Of a stretch of DNA of 64,000 nt, positions 25,659-34,222 are shown piece after piece; within the stretch, counting starts at the first letter, position 1, and every line of letters begins with the position of its first letter. Below the pieces are notes generated by a model. The model did no database searches, was not told the DNA's origin, and saw only the letters and a list, made by a program, of their open reading frames with translations. The stretch comes from Lysobacter sp. Root916 (GTDB lineage: Bacteria > Pseudomonadota > Gammaproteobacteria > Xanthomonadales > Xanthomonadaceae), in the NCBI RefSeq assembly GCF_001429785.1, contig NZ_LMJF01000011.1, positions 120,385 to 184,384 of the forward strand, read 5' to 3'. The translations under genes were made by a program, and so were the position numbers.

Positions 25659-26363
25659 TCAGCGCACCGGAAGCGCGAGTATCCGCTCGCTGCTCATCAC
25701 ATCGCCGAAGGTATCCTCGATTTCGGCCAGGGCCGAGGCGTGCAACTGCTGGTGGCCGATGCGGCCGCCATCGCGCAGATCGAGGTCGCGCGTGGCGGTC
25801 GCGTCGGAGGACACCACGACCCGGTAGCCCTTGGCGGCCGCGTCGCGCGCGGCGCCGGCGACGCAGGCATGGGTCTGCAGGCCGGCGATGATCAAGGTGT
25901 CGGCGCCGGCTTCCTTCAGAACCTGCTCGATCTCGCCCGCGGAGCGGCCCGCGAACACGCTCACCGCGTCCTTGCGCACCACGCGCTCGCCCTTGCGCGG
26001 TTGCATGTCCGCATGAAAGCCGACGGTGTCGCCGCCCTCGGCGAACAAGGGCGCGCCCGCCGGCAGCACATGCTGGACATGGATCACGCGGATGCGGCGA
26101 CGGTCGGCGTAGTCGATCAGGCGGCGGGTCTGGCGCAAGGCGGCCTCGCCGTCGGGAATCGGCATGCGGCCGCCGCGGAAGTATTCGTTCTGGAAATCGA
26201 TCACCAGCAACACGGTCTTGTCGGCTTGCAGTTCGGCGATCGGCGCGGCGCCGGCCATGCTGCGGATGGTGGGATGGGACGCGCGGGTGGCGGCTTGCGC
26301 ATCGACGCCGCCGAGTCCGGCGATTCCGAGCGTGGCGATTCCGAGCAGAGCGGCGATATGCAT
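25659..26363 (-). CDS. Exported isochorismatase-like cysteine hydrolase
   Basis: A 234-residue protein of the isochorismatase/nicotinamidase fold. Catalytic triad residues are visible: Asp56 in VIDFQNEYF, Lys131 in VVRKDAVS and Cys167 in THACVAGAARDA. Unusually it carries a signal peptide (residues 1-24, ending AQA), so it should act in the periplasm. The start at 26363 was selected because it begins the signal peptide; the longer frame adds a proline/arginine-rich stretch. Substrate is unknown; family members hydrolyse amides or vinyl ethers, and the family name alone does not prove isochorismate use. Confidence 0.88.
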   Translation of the reverse strand: MHIAALLGIATLGIAGLGGVDAQAATRASHPTIRSMAGAAPIAELQADKTVLLVIDFQNEYFRGGRMPIPDGEAALRQTRRLIDYADRRRIRVIHVQHVLPAGAPLFAEGGDTVGFHADMQPRKGERVVRKDAVSVFAGRSAGEIEQVLKEAGADTLIIAGLQTHACVAGAARDAAAKGYRVVVSSDATATRDLDLRDGGRIGHQQLHASALAEIEDTFGDVMSSERILALPVR

Positions 26364-26632
26364 GCGAGCAGGCCTTGAGTGGGGAGGGCGCCATGATGCG
26401 AGCCCGCGCGCGCCGGTGTTAGAGGCCTGGGCGAACACCAACTGTGCGGTTTTCGCACAGATGCGCGGGGGCGACGCCGCCCCGACCCGCGGCTGGCCTG
26501 GCGGCGGCCTGCGCGGGAGCGCTTAAACCCGCAAGGCTATGCGCGCATCCCTGTGCTGGGTGTCGGGTGCGTGCGATGCGCGCCGCGGCCATCGACCATC
26601 GCATCATGGGCGGATCCGCCCGAGGGAGTTTC

Positions 26633-27748
26633 ATGCTGTTCGGAAAGCCGCGTTTCATGATGGCGGTCGTCGCCATTGCCTTGTTGTGGCCCGGCTTCGG
26701 TGCAGGTGCGAGCGCCTTGGGCGACGCCAACGAGCGAGCCAGGCGCTATGTGCTGCAGACGATGCGGGAGCAACGCATCCCCGGCCTGCAGGTCGCGGTT
26801 ATCCGCGACAACCAACTCGTACTGTCGGAAAGCTATGGTCTGGCCAATGTCGAGAACCAGGTGGCGGTCACCGACACGACGCGGTTCCCGATCAATTCGG
26901 CGACGAAATCCTTCACCGGCGTGGCCATGATGCAGCTGGCCGAAGCCGGGCAAGTGGACCTGGATGCGCCCGTCTCGCGCTACCTGGACGATTTGCCCGA
27001 AGCCTGGCGCCCGATTCGTGTGCGGCAACTGCTCGCGCATACCTCCGGTCTGCCGGATGTCGTCGGCCCCGACGGGATGATCGACGGCCTGCCCGAGGCC
27101 GAGGCCTGGAAGGCGGTGAAGCTGCGGCCCATGCAGGCGCCGATCGGCGCGCGCTACCGCTACAACCAGACCAACTACGGCCTGCTCGCAAGGATCATCG
27201 CGAAGCAGAGCCAGCGGCCCTACGAACGCTATATGGCCGAACGCCAGTTCGCGGTGGTGGGCATGCCTCGGACCACGTTCGGCGGCAGCTACGACCTGAT
27301 CGCCAATGCCGCGACCATGTACAGCTATTCCCCGCGCGGCACGATGGCCGCGGACGATGGCGATCGCTTGTCGCACTGGTACTACGAGATGCCGCCCAGC
27401 CTGTGGTCGGGCGGCGGCATCCAGACCACGGCCAGCGAGTTGGCGCAGTGGCTGATCGCGTTGTCGGACGGGAAGCTGATCGGTGCCGACGCGGTGCGGC
27501 GCATGTGGATTCCGGAAAAGCTCAACGACGGCGCCGACGGCGCCTGGGCGGCCGGTTGGCCGGTGCTGGCATCGTCTCCGCATCGGCAGTTGGCCGGCAT
27601 CGGCGGCGCCCGCGCTGCGTTCGTGGTCTATCCCGACGATGGCTTGGCGGTGGTCGTGTTGACCAACCTGGTCGGCGCGAATCCGGAGCGCTTCATTCCC
27701 GAGATCGCCGAAATCTATGAGCCCGCGCTACGCACCCGCGCACGCTGA
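26633..27748 (+). CDS. Exported serine hydrolase, beta-lactamase fold
   Basis: A 371-residue exported protein of the class C beta-lactamase/penicillin-binding fold. Residues 1-29 are a signal peptide. The nucleophile motif is SATK (in INSATKSFTG) and the second motif is YNQ in RYNQTNYGLL, with Gln in place of the usual Asn, a variant seen in non-lactamase members. The third motif is not a clear KTG/HxG, though AGIGGARAAF lies in that region. The start at 26633 is supported by GAGGGAG upstream and by the signal peptide that follows. A peptidase or esterase is as likely as a lactamase. It is convergent with the epimerase-like gene. Confidence 0.88.
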   Translation: MLFGKPRFMMAVVAIALLWPGFGAGASALGDANERARRYVLQTMREQRIPGLQVAVIRDNQLVLSESYGLANVENQVAVTDTTRFPINSATKSFTGVAMMQLAEAGQVDLDAPVSRYLDDLPEAWRPIRVRQLLAHTSGLPDVVGPDGMIDGLPEAEAWKAVKLRPMQAPIGARYRYNQTNYGLLARIIAKQSQRPYERYMAERQFAVVGMPRTTFGGSYDLIANAATMYSYSPRGTMAADDGDRLSHWYYEMPPSLWSGGGIQTTASELAQWLIALSDGKLIGADAVRRMWIPEKLNDGADGAWAAGWPVLASSPHRQLAGIGGARAAFVVYPDDGLAVVVLTNLVGANPERFIPEIAEIYEPALRTRAR

Positions 27749-27762
27749 GCCGATCGGGCATC

Positions 27763-27792
27763 AGCGGCGGCGATGGCCGCATCGCCCGCGCT
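27763..27792. terminator. Bidirectional hairpin between convergent genes
   Basis: A 7-bp stem (GGCGATG at 27769-27775, CATCGCC at 27780-27786) with a 4-base loop and further pairing outside (AGCG/CGCT) lies in the 54-base gap between the converging serine hydrolase and epimerase-like genes. Confidence 0.5.
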
Positions 27793-27802
27793 GGACGACG
27801 CC

Positions 27803-28432
27803 TTAGATCAGTCGGTCGGAACCGACGATGCGGGTGCCCGGCGCCGGCGACAACGCCGCTTCCAGCAGCGCCTGGGCGATGCGCTCGGCGGGGTTGATCC
27901 GCCAGGCGCGCGGCAGCACCGGTCCCAGCAGGCCCAGGGCCAGCAGCGCGGCGCGCTCCCCGCCGCGATGCTCGTCGCGCTGGCCGCCGATCAGGCCGGG
28001 GCGCACCAGGGTCAGCGAGCGGAAGCCCAGCTCGCTTAGGTCGCGCTCCAGTTCGCCCTTCACCCGGTTGTAGAAGAAGCGCGAATCCGGATCCGCGCCG
28101 ACGGCGGAGTTCAGGGCATAGCTCGCAACCCCATGACGGCGGGCGAGCTTGGCCACCGCGAGCGGGTAGTCGTGATCGACCCGGCGGAAGGCCTCGCGCG
28201 AGCCGGCGATGCGCAGGGTGGTCCCCAGCGTGCAGATCACCGCATCGGCGCGCCACCACGCGGCCTCCGCGGGCAGCGCATCGAAGTCCACGACCGGCGC
28301 CAGCAGCTTGGGCTGGGCGATGGACGCTCGGCGCACCGGTGCGACCACGTGTTCGATATCGGGGTGCGCCAAGGCCAGTGCGAGCACGTGACGGCCCACC
28401 AGCCCGGTCGAACCCACCAGCAGCAGTTTCAT
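27803..28432 (-). CDS. NAD(P)-binding oxidoreductase, HTATIP2-like
   Basis: A 209-residue atypical short-chain dehydrogenase-like protein. The nucleotide-binding start is MKLLLVGSTGLVGRHVL. The family segments ADAVICTLGTTLRIAGSREAF, HDYPLAVAKLA and FFYNRVKGELERDL (with Tyr and Lys in the SDR catalytic spacing Y-x3-K) follow, then LTLVRPGLIGG. This pattern is found in HTATIP2/TIP30-like and NAD-dependent epimerase families. Start 28432 is chosen at the Rossmann motif; the longer frame upstream is arginine-rich. It diverges from the DUF5694 gene. Substrate unknown. Confidence 0.86.
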   Translation of the reverse strand: MKLLLVGSTGLVGRHVLALALAHPDIEHVVAPVRRASIAQPKLLAPVVDFDALPAEAAWWRADAVICTLGTTLRIAGSREAFRRVDHDYPLAVAKLARRHGVASYALNSAVGADPDSRFFYNRVKGELERDLSELGFRSLTLVRPGLIGGQRDEHRGGERAALLALGLLGPVLPRAWRINPAERIAQALLEAALSPAPGTRIVGSDRLI

Positions 28433-28693
28433 TCGCGCCAATCCGGGTAGCGCCGCGCGCAAGGGTCGCGTCGGCCTTCGCCGGATACTTGCACGGCGCA
28501 GGCCCGATTGCATTCGCCATTGCCGCTTTAATCCTTTTGCATGCCGGCTGCATCGCAGCGGAGGCGGATGCGCCGCGCGGGCCGGATCGCGAGATCGGGC
28601 GGGTGGTCAGGCGCATGCGCGTACTGGTGCAGCACGCCACCCGACATCAACGATAGCGCCGGCCTCGACGGCCGCGTCACAAGGAGTACGACA

Positions 28694-29764
28694 TTGGCTA
28701 GAACATGGGCGATCTGGGGTCTGTTCTTGGGATTGATCGGTCCGGGCCCGGCCTGCGCGCAGGTGGACTTGTCCACCCTCGACCAGGGCATGCAGGGGCC
28801 GCGCACGCAGGTGCTGGTGTTGGGCTCGGTGCATCTGAGCCAGATGCCGGAGGGTTTCGAGCGCGCGTCGCTGGCGCCGGTGCTGGAGCGGCTGGCCGCG
28901 TTCAAGCCGGACATCATCACCATTGAGGCTTTGTCCGGCGAGCAATGCGATCTGGTGGCCCGGCATCCGGCGATCTACGGCGGGCCGGACGGTCCGGGCG
29001 GGTATTGCCGCAAGCTGGATGCGATCAAGGCGGCGACGGGGCTGGACGTGCCGACGGCGATCGGCGAGGTCCACAAGACCCTGAAGCAATGGCCGGCGGC
29101 GCCCACCCCCGCGCAGCGTCGCCGCCTTGCGTCGCTGTTTCTGGCCGCCGACGACCGCAACTCGGCCCTGGTCCAGTGGTGGCAGTTGCCGGAGTCGGAG
29201 CGATGTGTCGGCGACGGTTTGGACGATGCGCTGGTGGCGATGCTGGAGAAGGCCGCGCTGAGCAATAACGAGAACGCGTCGATCGCGGCGCGGCTGGCGG
29301 CGCGACTGGGTCTGCAGCGCGTGCACGCGGTCGACGACCATACCGGCGACAACGTCGACGCGAGCGATGTCGAGGCGTTCGGCAAGGCGGTCCAGCAGGC
29401 CTGGGCCGCCGGGGCACCCGCGGCGCAGGCCATGCGCGACGGCGAAGATGCGCTGAGCAAGGCCGGCGACATGCTGGGCTTGTATCGCTACATCAACCGC
29501 CCCGAAGCGATGCGCATCGCGATCGCGGCCGATTTCGGCGCGGCCCTGAAGGACCCCTCGCCGCAGCGCTACGGCCAGCTCTACGTGGCCGGCTGGGAAA
29601 CCCGCAACCTGCGCATGGTCGCCAATATCCGCGAGACTTTCCGCGAACGACCGGGCGCGCGCGTGCTGTCCATCGTCGGCAGTTCGCACAAGCCCTGGTT
29701 CGACAGCCTGCTCGGGCAGATGCAGGGCGTGGAGATCGTCGATGCGGAGCAGGTGCTGAAGTGA
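28694..29764 (+). CDS. Secreted DUF5694 protein
   Basis: A 356-residue exported protein of the DUF5694 family, recognised by VLVLGSVHLSQMPEGFER and KPDIITIEALSGEQCD at the start of the mature domain and SIVGSSHKPWFD near the end, a pattern related to TraB/GumN-like proteins with two conserved histidines. Residues 1-22 are a signal peptide ending ACA. The start is a TTG at 28694 with AAGGAG exactly 7 bases upstream; no in-frame ATG fits the signal peptide, so the TTG decides the start. Function unknown; a metal-dependent peptidase-like activity is only suggested by the TraB relation. Confidence 0.85.
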   Translation: MARTWAIWGLFLGLIGPGPACAQVDLSTLDQGMQGPRTQVLVLGSVHLSQMPEGFERASLAPVLERLAAFKPDIITIEALSGEQCDLVARHPAIYGGPDGPGGYCRKLDAIKAATGLDVPTAIGEVHKTLKQWPAAPTPAQRRRLASLFLAADDRNSALVQWWQLPESERCVGDGLDDALVAMLEKAALSNNENASIAARLAARLGLQRVHAVDDHTGDNVDASDVEAFGKAVQQAWAAGAPAAQAMRDGEDALSKAGDMLGLYRYINRPEAMRIAIAADFGAALKDPSPQRYGQLYVAGWETRNLRMVANIRETFRERPGARVLSIVGSSHKPWFDSLLGQMQGVEIVDAEQVLK

Positions 29765-29787
29765 GCCGGTAGCGATCCTCCGGGCGT

Positions 29788-29809
29788 AGTATCTTCATGT
29801 GGAGATACT
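29788..29809 (+). promoter_or_regulatory. Candidate MarR operator
   Basis: Perfect inverted repeat AGTATCT (29788-29794) and AGATACT (29803-29809) separated by 8 bases, ending 21 bases before the MarR start codon. Size and place suit an autoregulatory operator of a MarR dimer. Confidence 0.6.
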
Positions 29810-29830
29810 TCGCCTGGATAGGATCGGCGT

Positions 29831-30358
29831 ATGCCCCAGTCCGCAAAATCGCAGATCCCCAAGCCCGACGAAGACGTCGTCGATCAATTGCTGCGCGATT
29901 GGCGGCGCGAGCGGCCCGACCTGGATGCGTCGGCGATGGCGGTGGTCGGCCGCATCCTGCATTTGGGGCGCTTGCTGGAGACCGGTGCCAGCGAGAGCCT
30001 GCGCGAGACCGAGCTCAGCTACACCGAGCTGGACGTGCTGGCCACGCTGCGACGCTCGGGCGCGCCGTATCGGCTCACGCCGACCTTGCTGCGGCGTTCG
30101 GTCCTGCTGACCTCCGGCGCGATGACGGCCTGCCTGAACCGGCTGGAGGCGCGCGAGCTGATCGTGCGCAGCCACGAAGACCACGACCGCCGCGCGCTGG
30201 CCGCGGCGCTGACGCCCAAGGGTCGCAAGCTGATCGACCGCGCCATCCAGGCGCGTTTCGCCCAGGCCGAGCAGGCCGTCGCCGGACTCAGCAAGACCGA
30301 AAGCGCCGAGTTGGCGCGGCTGCTGCGCAAACTGCGCCTGCACCTGCCCATCGGCTGA
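29831..30358 (+). CDS. MarR-family transcriptional regulator
   Basis: A 175-residue MarR regulator. The winged helix spans about residues 62-135 (SYTELDVLATLRRSG, LTPTLLRRSVLLTSGAMTACLNRLEARELIVR, then the basic wing DHDRRALAAALTPKGRKL). N- and C-terminal helices form the dimer. Such proteins sense phenolic compounds, drugs or oxidants and usually repress themselves and a neighbouring gene. A perfect inverted repeat just upstream is the probable operator. No transporter is directly downstream on the same strand; the neighbours are DUF5694 upstream and the convergent sugar porter gene, so the wider target is unknown. Confidence 0.92.
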   Translation: MPQSAKSQIPKPDEDVVDQLLRDWRRERPDLDASAMAVVGRILHLGRLLETGASESLRETELSYTELDVLATLRRSGAPYRLTPTLLRRSVLLTSGAMTACLNRLEARELIVRSHEDHDRRALAAALTPKGRKLIDRAIQARFAQAEQAVAGLSKTESAELARLLRKLRLHLPIG

Positions 30359-30392
30359 AGCGCCGCCGGGCGCGCGCCGCGCGCCGCGATCC

Positions 30393-32198
30393 TCAGCGGA
30401 AGTGCGCCTCGATCTGTTCCAGCGACTTGCCCTTGGTCTCCGGCAGGAAGAACGCGGCAACCAGGAAATACACCACGGTGCAGCCGGCCCAGAAGAAGAA
30501 CATGCTGGCGTAGCCGTAGTGGCCGACCGTGGGCAGGAAGATCGCGGCGATCACGGTGGACACGAACTGGTTGATGAGCAGGGCGATGCTCATGCCGTTG
30601 GAGCGGATCCGGGTGGGCATCAGTTCCGATAGCGCCAGCCACACGCATACGCCGGGGCCGACCGCGAAGAACGCCACGAACACCAGGATGCAGGCCGCGA
30701 CCGCCCAACCGTGCGCGGGCGGCGGCACCGGGCCCAGGCTGGCGCGTTCGATCCGCAGCGGCGCCTGCGCGGCCGCGGCGGGATCGGGGAAGGGGTTGAG
30801 ATGGATGCGGCGGAAGAAGGCGCCGATCACGCTGTCGGCCTGGACGCTGTCCTGGCGCCGGATCGTCAGCTCGGTATCGCCCAGCGCGTCGCTGCGCAGC
30901 GAGCGCACGTTGCTGAAGCCGGCATAGGCATAGGCCACGGTGAGCTGCTGCGGCTGCGCCGTCGGGTCCACGCCCAGGCGTTGCCACTGCGCCGTATCGA
31001 AACGCAGCGACAGGGCGTCGCCGGCGATCGCTTGCTGCAAGGGCGGGCGCACGTCCTGCGAGCCGCGTTCGGCCTGCACGAACAACAGCGCCGCCGCGAG
31101 CAGGGACAGCGCGATGCCGCCGCTGCCCAGCATCAGCAGGAACTTGCGGCCCTTGCGATCGACCAGCACCAGCGCGACCACGGTCATCACCGCGTTGAGC
31201 AGCTTGATCGAGACGTCGGCCCAGTTGGCCGCCGCGCCGGGCAGGCCGGCCTGGTTGAGGATGTTGACCGCATAGGCCAGCACCGAGTTGATGCCGGTGG
31301 CCTGGGTGAAAGCGAGGATCGCGCAGGCCAGCAGGAACGGCCAGACGTAGCGGCGGCTGAGCAGACGGTCGCGTTCGGGTGCGCTGCCGGTCGCGGCGGT
31401 CGCGGGCGCCTGCATCTGCTGCAGGGTGGCCTCGACTTGGGCGGCGGGCACGGTGCGCTGCAGGGCCGCGCGTGCGCGTTCGACGCGGCCGCGTCGGACC
31501 AGCCAGCGCGGCGATTCGCTCAGCAGCAGCACGCCGGCGCTGAAGATCAAGCCCGGCAGCAGGCAGCTCCAGAAGATGGTGCGCCAGGCATGATCCTTGA
31601 CCGCGAACAGCACGCGTTGCTGTTCGGCCGCGGCCAGCGACTGCACCGAGGCCGCCGCGGCATCGACCGCGTGCGCGTGATACAGGCCGATCGCCGCGGC
31701 CAACACCAGGCCGACGGTGAGCAGCAGCTGGAACATCGCCGCACCGCGGCCGCGGCGTTCCGGGCTCAGCACCTCGGCCAGGTACAAGGGCACGACCACA
31801 CCGATCAGGCCGCCGCTGATGCCTTGCAGCAAGCGGCCCAGCAGCAGCGGCAGATAGCCCGAGGCCAGCGCCATCACCGGAATGCTGAGGGTGAACAGCA
31901 CGCCGGCCAGCAGCATAGCGCCGCGCCGGCCGATCAGATCGGCGATGGCGCCGGCGAACAGCGAGGACAGCACGCTGCCCAGCAGCACCGCCGCCACCAC
32001 GAAGCCCAGTTGCTGGCTGCTCAGGTGCCAGCTCGCGGTCGCGGTCGCCTCCAGATACGGCAGGGCGCCGGCGATGATGCCGATGTCGATGCCGTAGAGC
32101 AGCCCGCCCATGCCGGCGATGAACAACAGGTAGCGGATGCTCCAGCGCGGCGTGTCGGCGGCGGCGGGCGGGGACATGGCGGCGGTAGCGTCGTTCAT
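30393..32198 (-). CDS. agaP: Sugar porter (MFS), probable GalNAc/galactosamine permease
   Basis: A 601-residue inner membrane transporter of the sugar porter subfamily: twelve helices and the signatures LIGRRGAM, PLYLAEVLSPERRGRG, SESPRWL, DRKGRKFLL and PETKGKSLEQIE. Last gene of the leftward GalNAc operon, so it probably imports N-acetylgalactosamine or galactosamine across the inner membrane. It is about 120-150 residues longer than normal members. Most of the excess is an insertion of about 120 residues between helices 9 and 10 (about residues 385-505), on the periplasmic side, rich in beta-forming sequence; the helix 5-6 loop is also longer. The gene symbol is by analogy with GalNAc operons of other proteobacteria. 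Confidence 0.88.
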   Translation of the reverse strand: MNDATAAMSPPAAADTPRWSIRYLLFIAGMGGLLYGIDIGIIAGALPYLEATATASWHLSSQQLGFVVAAVLLGSVLSSLFAGAIADLIGRRGAMLLAGVLFTLSIPVMALASGYLPLLLGRLLQGISGGLIGVVVPLYLAEVLSPERRGRGAAMFQLLLTVGLVLAAAIGLYHAHAVDAAAASVQSLAAAEQQRVLFAVKDHAWRTIFWSCLLPGLIFSAGVLLLSESPRWLVRRGRVERARAALQRTVPAAQVEATLQQMQAPATAATGSAPERDRLLSRRYVWPFLLACAILAFTQATGINSVLAYAVNILNQAGLPGAAANWADVSIKLLNAVMTVVALVLVDRKGRKFLLMLGSGGIALSLLAAALLFVQAERGSQDVRPPLQQAIAGDALSLRFDTAQWQRLGVDPTAQPQQLTVAYAYAGFSNVRSLRSDALGDTELTIRRQDSVQADSVIGAFFRRIHLNPFPDPAAAAQAPLRIERASLGPVPPPAHGWAVAACILVFVAFFAVGPGVCVWLALSELMPTRIRSNGMSIALLINQFVSTVIAAIFLPTVGHYGYASMFFFWAGCTVVYFLVAAFFLPETKGKSLEQIEAHFR

Positions 32199-32295
32199 CG
32201 GGCCGATCCTGTGTGCGGGTGAGCCGGCGTGCGGTGCGCGTGCGCGCCGAACGGGCGATGGCGGTGCGGGTGGTTGCGACTCGAGCGGGTGCCGC

Positions 32296-33408
32296 TTAAC
32301 TCAGGGCGACCTCGTCGCCTTCGACGAAGACCTGGCGCAGTTGCAGTTGCGGATCCAGCACCACCAGATCGGCCCAGGCCTCGGCCTGCAGGCGGCCGCG
32401 CTCGTGCAGGCCGAGGTAATCGGCCGGATACAGCGACAGGCGGTGGGAGGCGTCGGCCAGGTCCAGGCCCAGCGAAACCAGGTTGCGCAGGGCCTGGTCC
32501 ATGGTCAGCGCGCTGCCGGCCAGCGAGCCGGTGGACAGGCGTACGCAGCCCAGGCATTTGTGCACGCGCTGCGAGCCCAGCGCGTACTCGCCATCGGGCA
32601 TGTCGGTGGCGGCGGTGGCGTCGGTCACGCAGTACAGGCGGGGGATCGCGCGCAGGGCGGCGCGGATCGCGCCGGGGTGCACGTGCTGCAGGTCCGGGAT
32701 CAGCTCCGCGTACTGCGCATGCGCGAGCGCGGCGGCGGCGATGCCGGGGCGGTAGTGGTCCAGCCCGGTCATGCCGTTGAACAGATGGGTGAAGCCGGCC
32801 GCGCCCGCTTCCAGCGCGGCCACGCCGTCCTCGTAGCTGCCGGCGCTGTGGCCGAGCTGGACGCGGATGCCGAGCGCCGCGAGTTGCGGGATCAGCTGGC
32901 GATGTTCGCCGATCTCGGGCGCCAGAGTGAGCACGCGGATCGGCGCTAGCGCGTGCAGGCGCCGCACCTGCTCCATGGTCGCCTCGACCACCAGCGGCGG
33001 CTGCGCGCCCAGACGTTCCAGGCTGATGTAAGGGCCTTCCAGATGCACGCCCAGCACCCGCGCCATGCCCGCTTCGGGTGCTGCCATCGCCGCGGCGAGC
33101 CCGCGCAGGGCGTGGACGATGTCGTCCTCGTGCGCGGTCATGGTGGTGCCCAGCAGGGCGGTGGTGCCGTGGCGCGCATGGGTGCGCGCGATCGTGCGTG
33201 CGGCGTCGCCGCCTTGCATCAGGTCGACGCCGGCGGCGCCGTGTACGTGCAGATCGATGAAGCCGGGCAGGATCAGCGCGTCGTCGTCGCTGCCCTGGTC
33301 CGTGTGCGCGGCGCGGATGCGGCGCACGCGTTGGTCGAATTCGATGCTTCCGCGCACCCATCCCGTTGCGGTGAGGATGCGGCCGTGCAATACGCGTGGC
33401 GTGGTCAA
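32296..33408 (-). CDS. agaA: N-acetylgalactosamine-6-phosphate deacetylase (NagA family)
   Basis: A 370-residue amidohydrolase of the NagA/AgaA family that removes acetate from N-acetylhexosamine 6-phosphate. Diagnostic segments: GFIDLHVHGAAGVDLMQG, LGVHLEGPYIS, a GHSAG with metal-binding histidine, and THLFNGMTGLDH. Sequence alone does not separate GlcNAc-6-P from GalNAc-6-P use; the neighbours agaS, agaK, agaZ and agaR point to GalNAc-6-P. Its ATG overlaps the agaR stop by 4 bases. It supplies galactosamine 6-phosphate to AgaS. Confidence 0.93.
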   Translation of the reverse strand: MTTPRVLHGRILTATGWVRGSIEFDQRVRRIRAAHTDQGSDDDALILPGFIDLHVHGAAGVDLMQGGDAARTIARTHARHGTTALLGTTMTAHEDDIVHALRGLAAAMAAPEAGMARVLGVHLEGPYISLERLGAQPPLVVEATMEQVRRLHALAPIRVLTLAPEIGEHRQLIPQLAALGIRVQLGHSAGSYEDGVAALEAGAAGFTHLFNGMTGLDHYRPGIAAAALAHAQYAELIPDLQHVHPGAIRAALRAIPRLYCVTDATAATDMPDGEYALGSQRVHKCLGCVRLSTGSLAGSALTMDQALRNLVSLGLDLADASHRLSLYPADYLGLHERGRLQAEAWADLVVLDPQLQLRQVFVEGDEVALS

Positions 33409-34181
33409 GGTGGCGACTCGGCGATGATCACCTCGATGCCCAGCCGCTGCAGTCCTTCGCGGTACTCGCTGCTGATGCCGTCGTCGGTGATGACGGTGTG
33501 GATCTGATCCAGGCGCGCGATCCGGTGCAGGCTCACGCGACCGAACTTGGAGGCGTCGGTCAGCACCACGACCCGGCGCGCGTGCTCGACCATGCGGTGG
33601 TTGAGGCTGGCTTCGGCCTCGTGGTGGGTGGTCAACCCGAACTGCAGGTCCAGGCCGTCCACGCCCAGGTACACGGCGTCGAAGCTGTAGGGATTGAGGC
33701 TGGCCTCGGCCTGGCTGCCCTGCAGCGACAGCGATTGCTTGCGCAACAAACCGCCGGTGAGCAGCAGCTCCACGCCGGGCGCGTTGGCCAGCTCCCAGGC
33801 GATGTTGAGGCCGTTGGTCATCACGGTGACGTCGCGATGCTGACGCAGGTGGCGCGCCAGGGTCATCGTGGTCGAGCCCGAATCGATGATGATGTTGTCG
33901 CCGGGCTTGACCAGCCGCGCCGCATGCGCGCCGATGGATTCCTTCAGCGGCAGGTTGAGCGCGTCCTTCTCGTGAATGTCCTGTTCCTGCGGCGGCGTGC
34001 GCACCAGGGTGGCGCCGCCGTGGTTGCGCGTGGCCAACCCCTGCGATTCGATGTGGCTGAGGTCGGCGCGGATCGTCACCGAGGACACGCCGTAGCGTTC
34101 CACCAGATCCGCGACCTGCACGTTGCCGTGCTGGACCAGCAGCTGCAGGATCTGTTGCCGGCGTTGGCGGGTGTTTCGCAT
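33405..34181 (-). CDS. agaR: DeoR-family repressor of the GalNAc locus
   Basis: A 258-residue DeoR-type sugar-phosphate-responsive repressor. Helix-turn-helix at residues about 5-57 (RQQILQLLVQHGNVQVADLV then VSSVTIRADLSHIE) and the DeoR effector domain with IIIDSGSTTMTLARHL, VMTNGLNIA and FDAVYLGVDGLD. It lies inside the aga operon between agaZ and agaA, an arrangement that gives feedback control. The probable operators are the CTTTCG repeats in the 37.7-37.9 kb intergenic region. A tagatose- or galactosamine-phosphate inducer is expected by analogy with AgaR of other bacteria. Confidence 0.92.
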   Translation of the reverse strand: MRNTRQRRQQILQLLVQHGNVQVADLVERYGVSSVTIRADLSHIESQGLATRNHGGATLVRTPPQEQDIHEKDALNLPLKESIGAHAARLVKPGDNIIIDSGSTTMTLARHLRQHRDVTVMTNGLNIAWELANAPGVELLLTGGLLRKQSLSLQGSQAEASLNPYSFDAVYLGVDGLDLQFGLTTHHEAEASLNHRMVEHARRVVVLTDASKFGRVSLHRIARLDQIHTVITDDGISSEYREGLQRLGIEVIIAESPP

Positions 34182-34222
34182 GACGGGCCCTGGAGGTTCG
34201 GAACGGAAGCGAAAGCTTAGCC

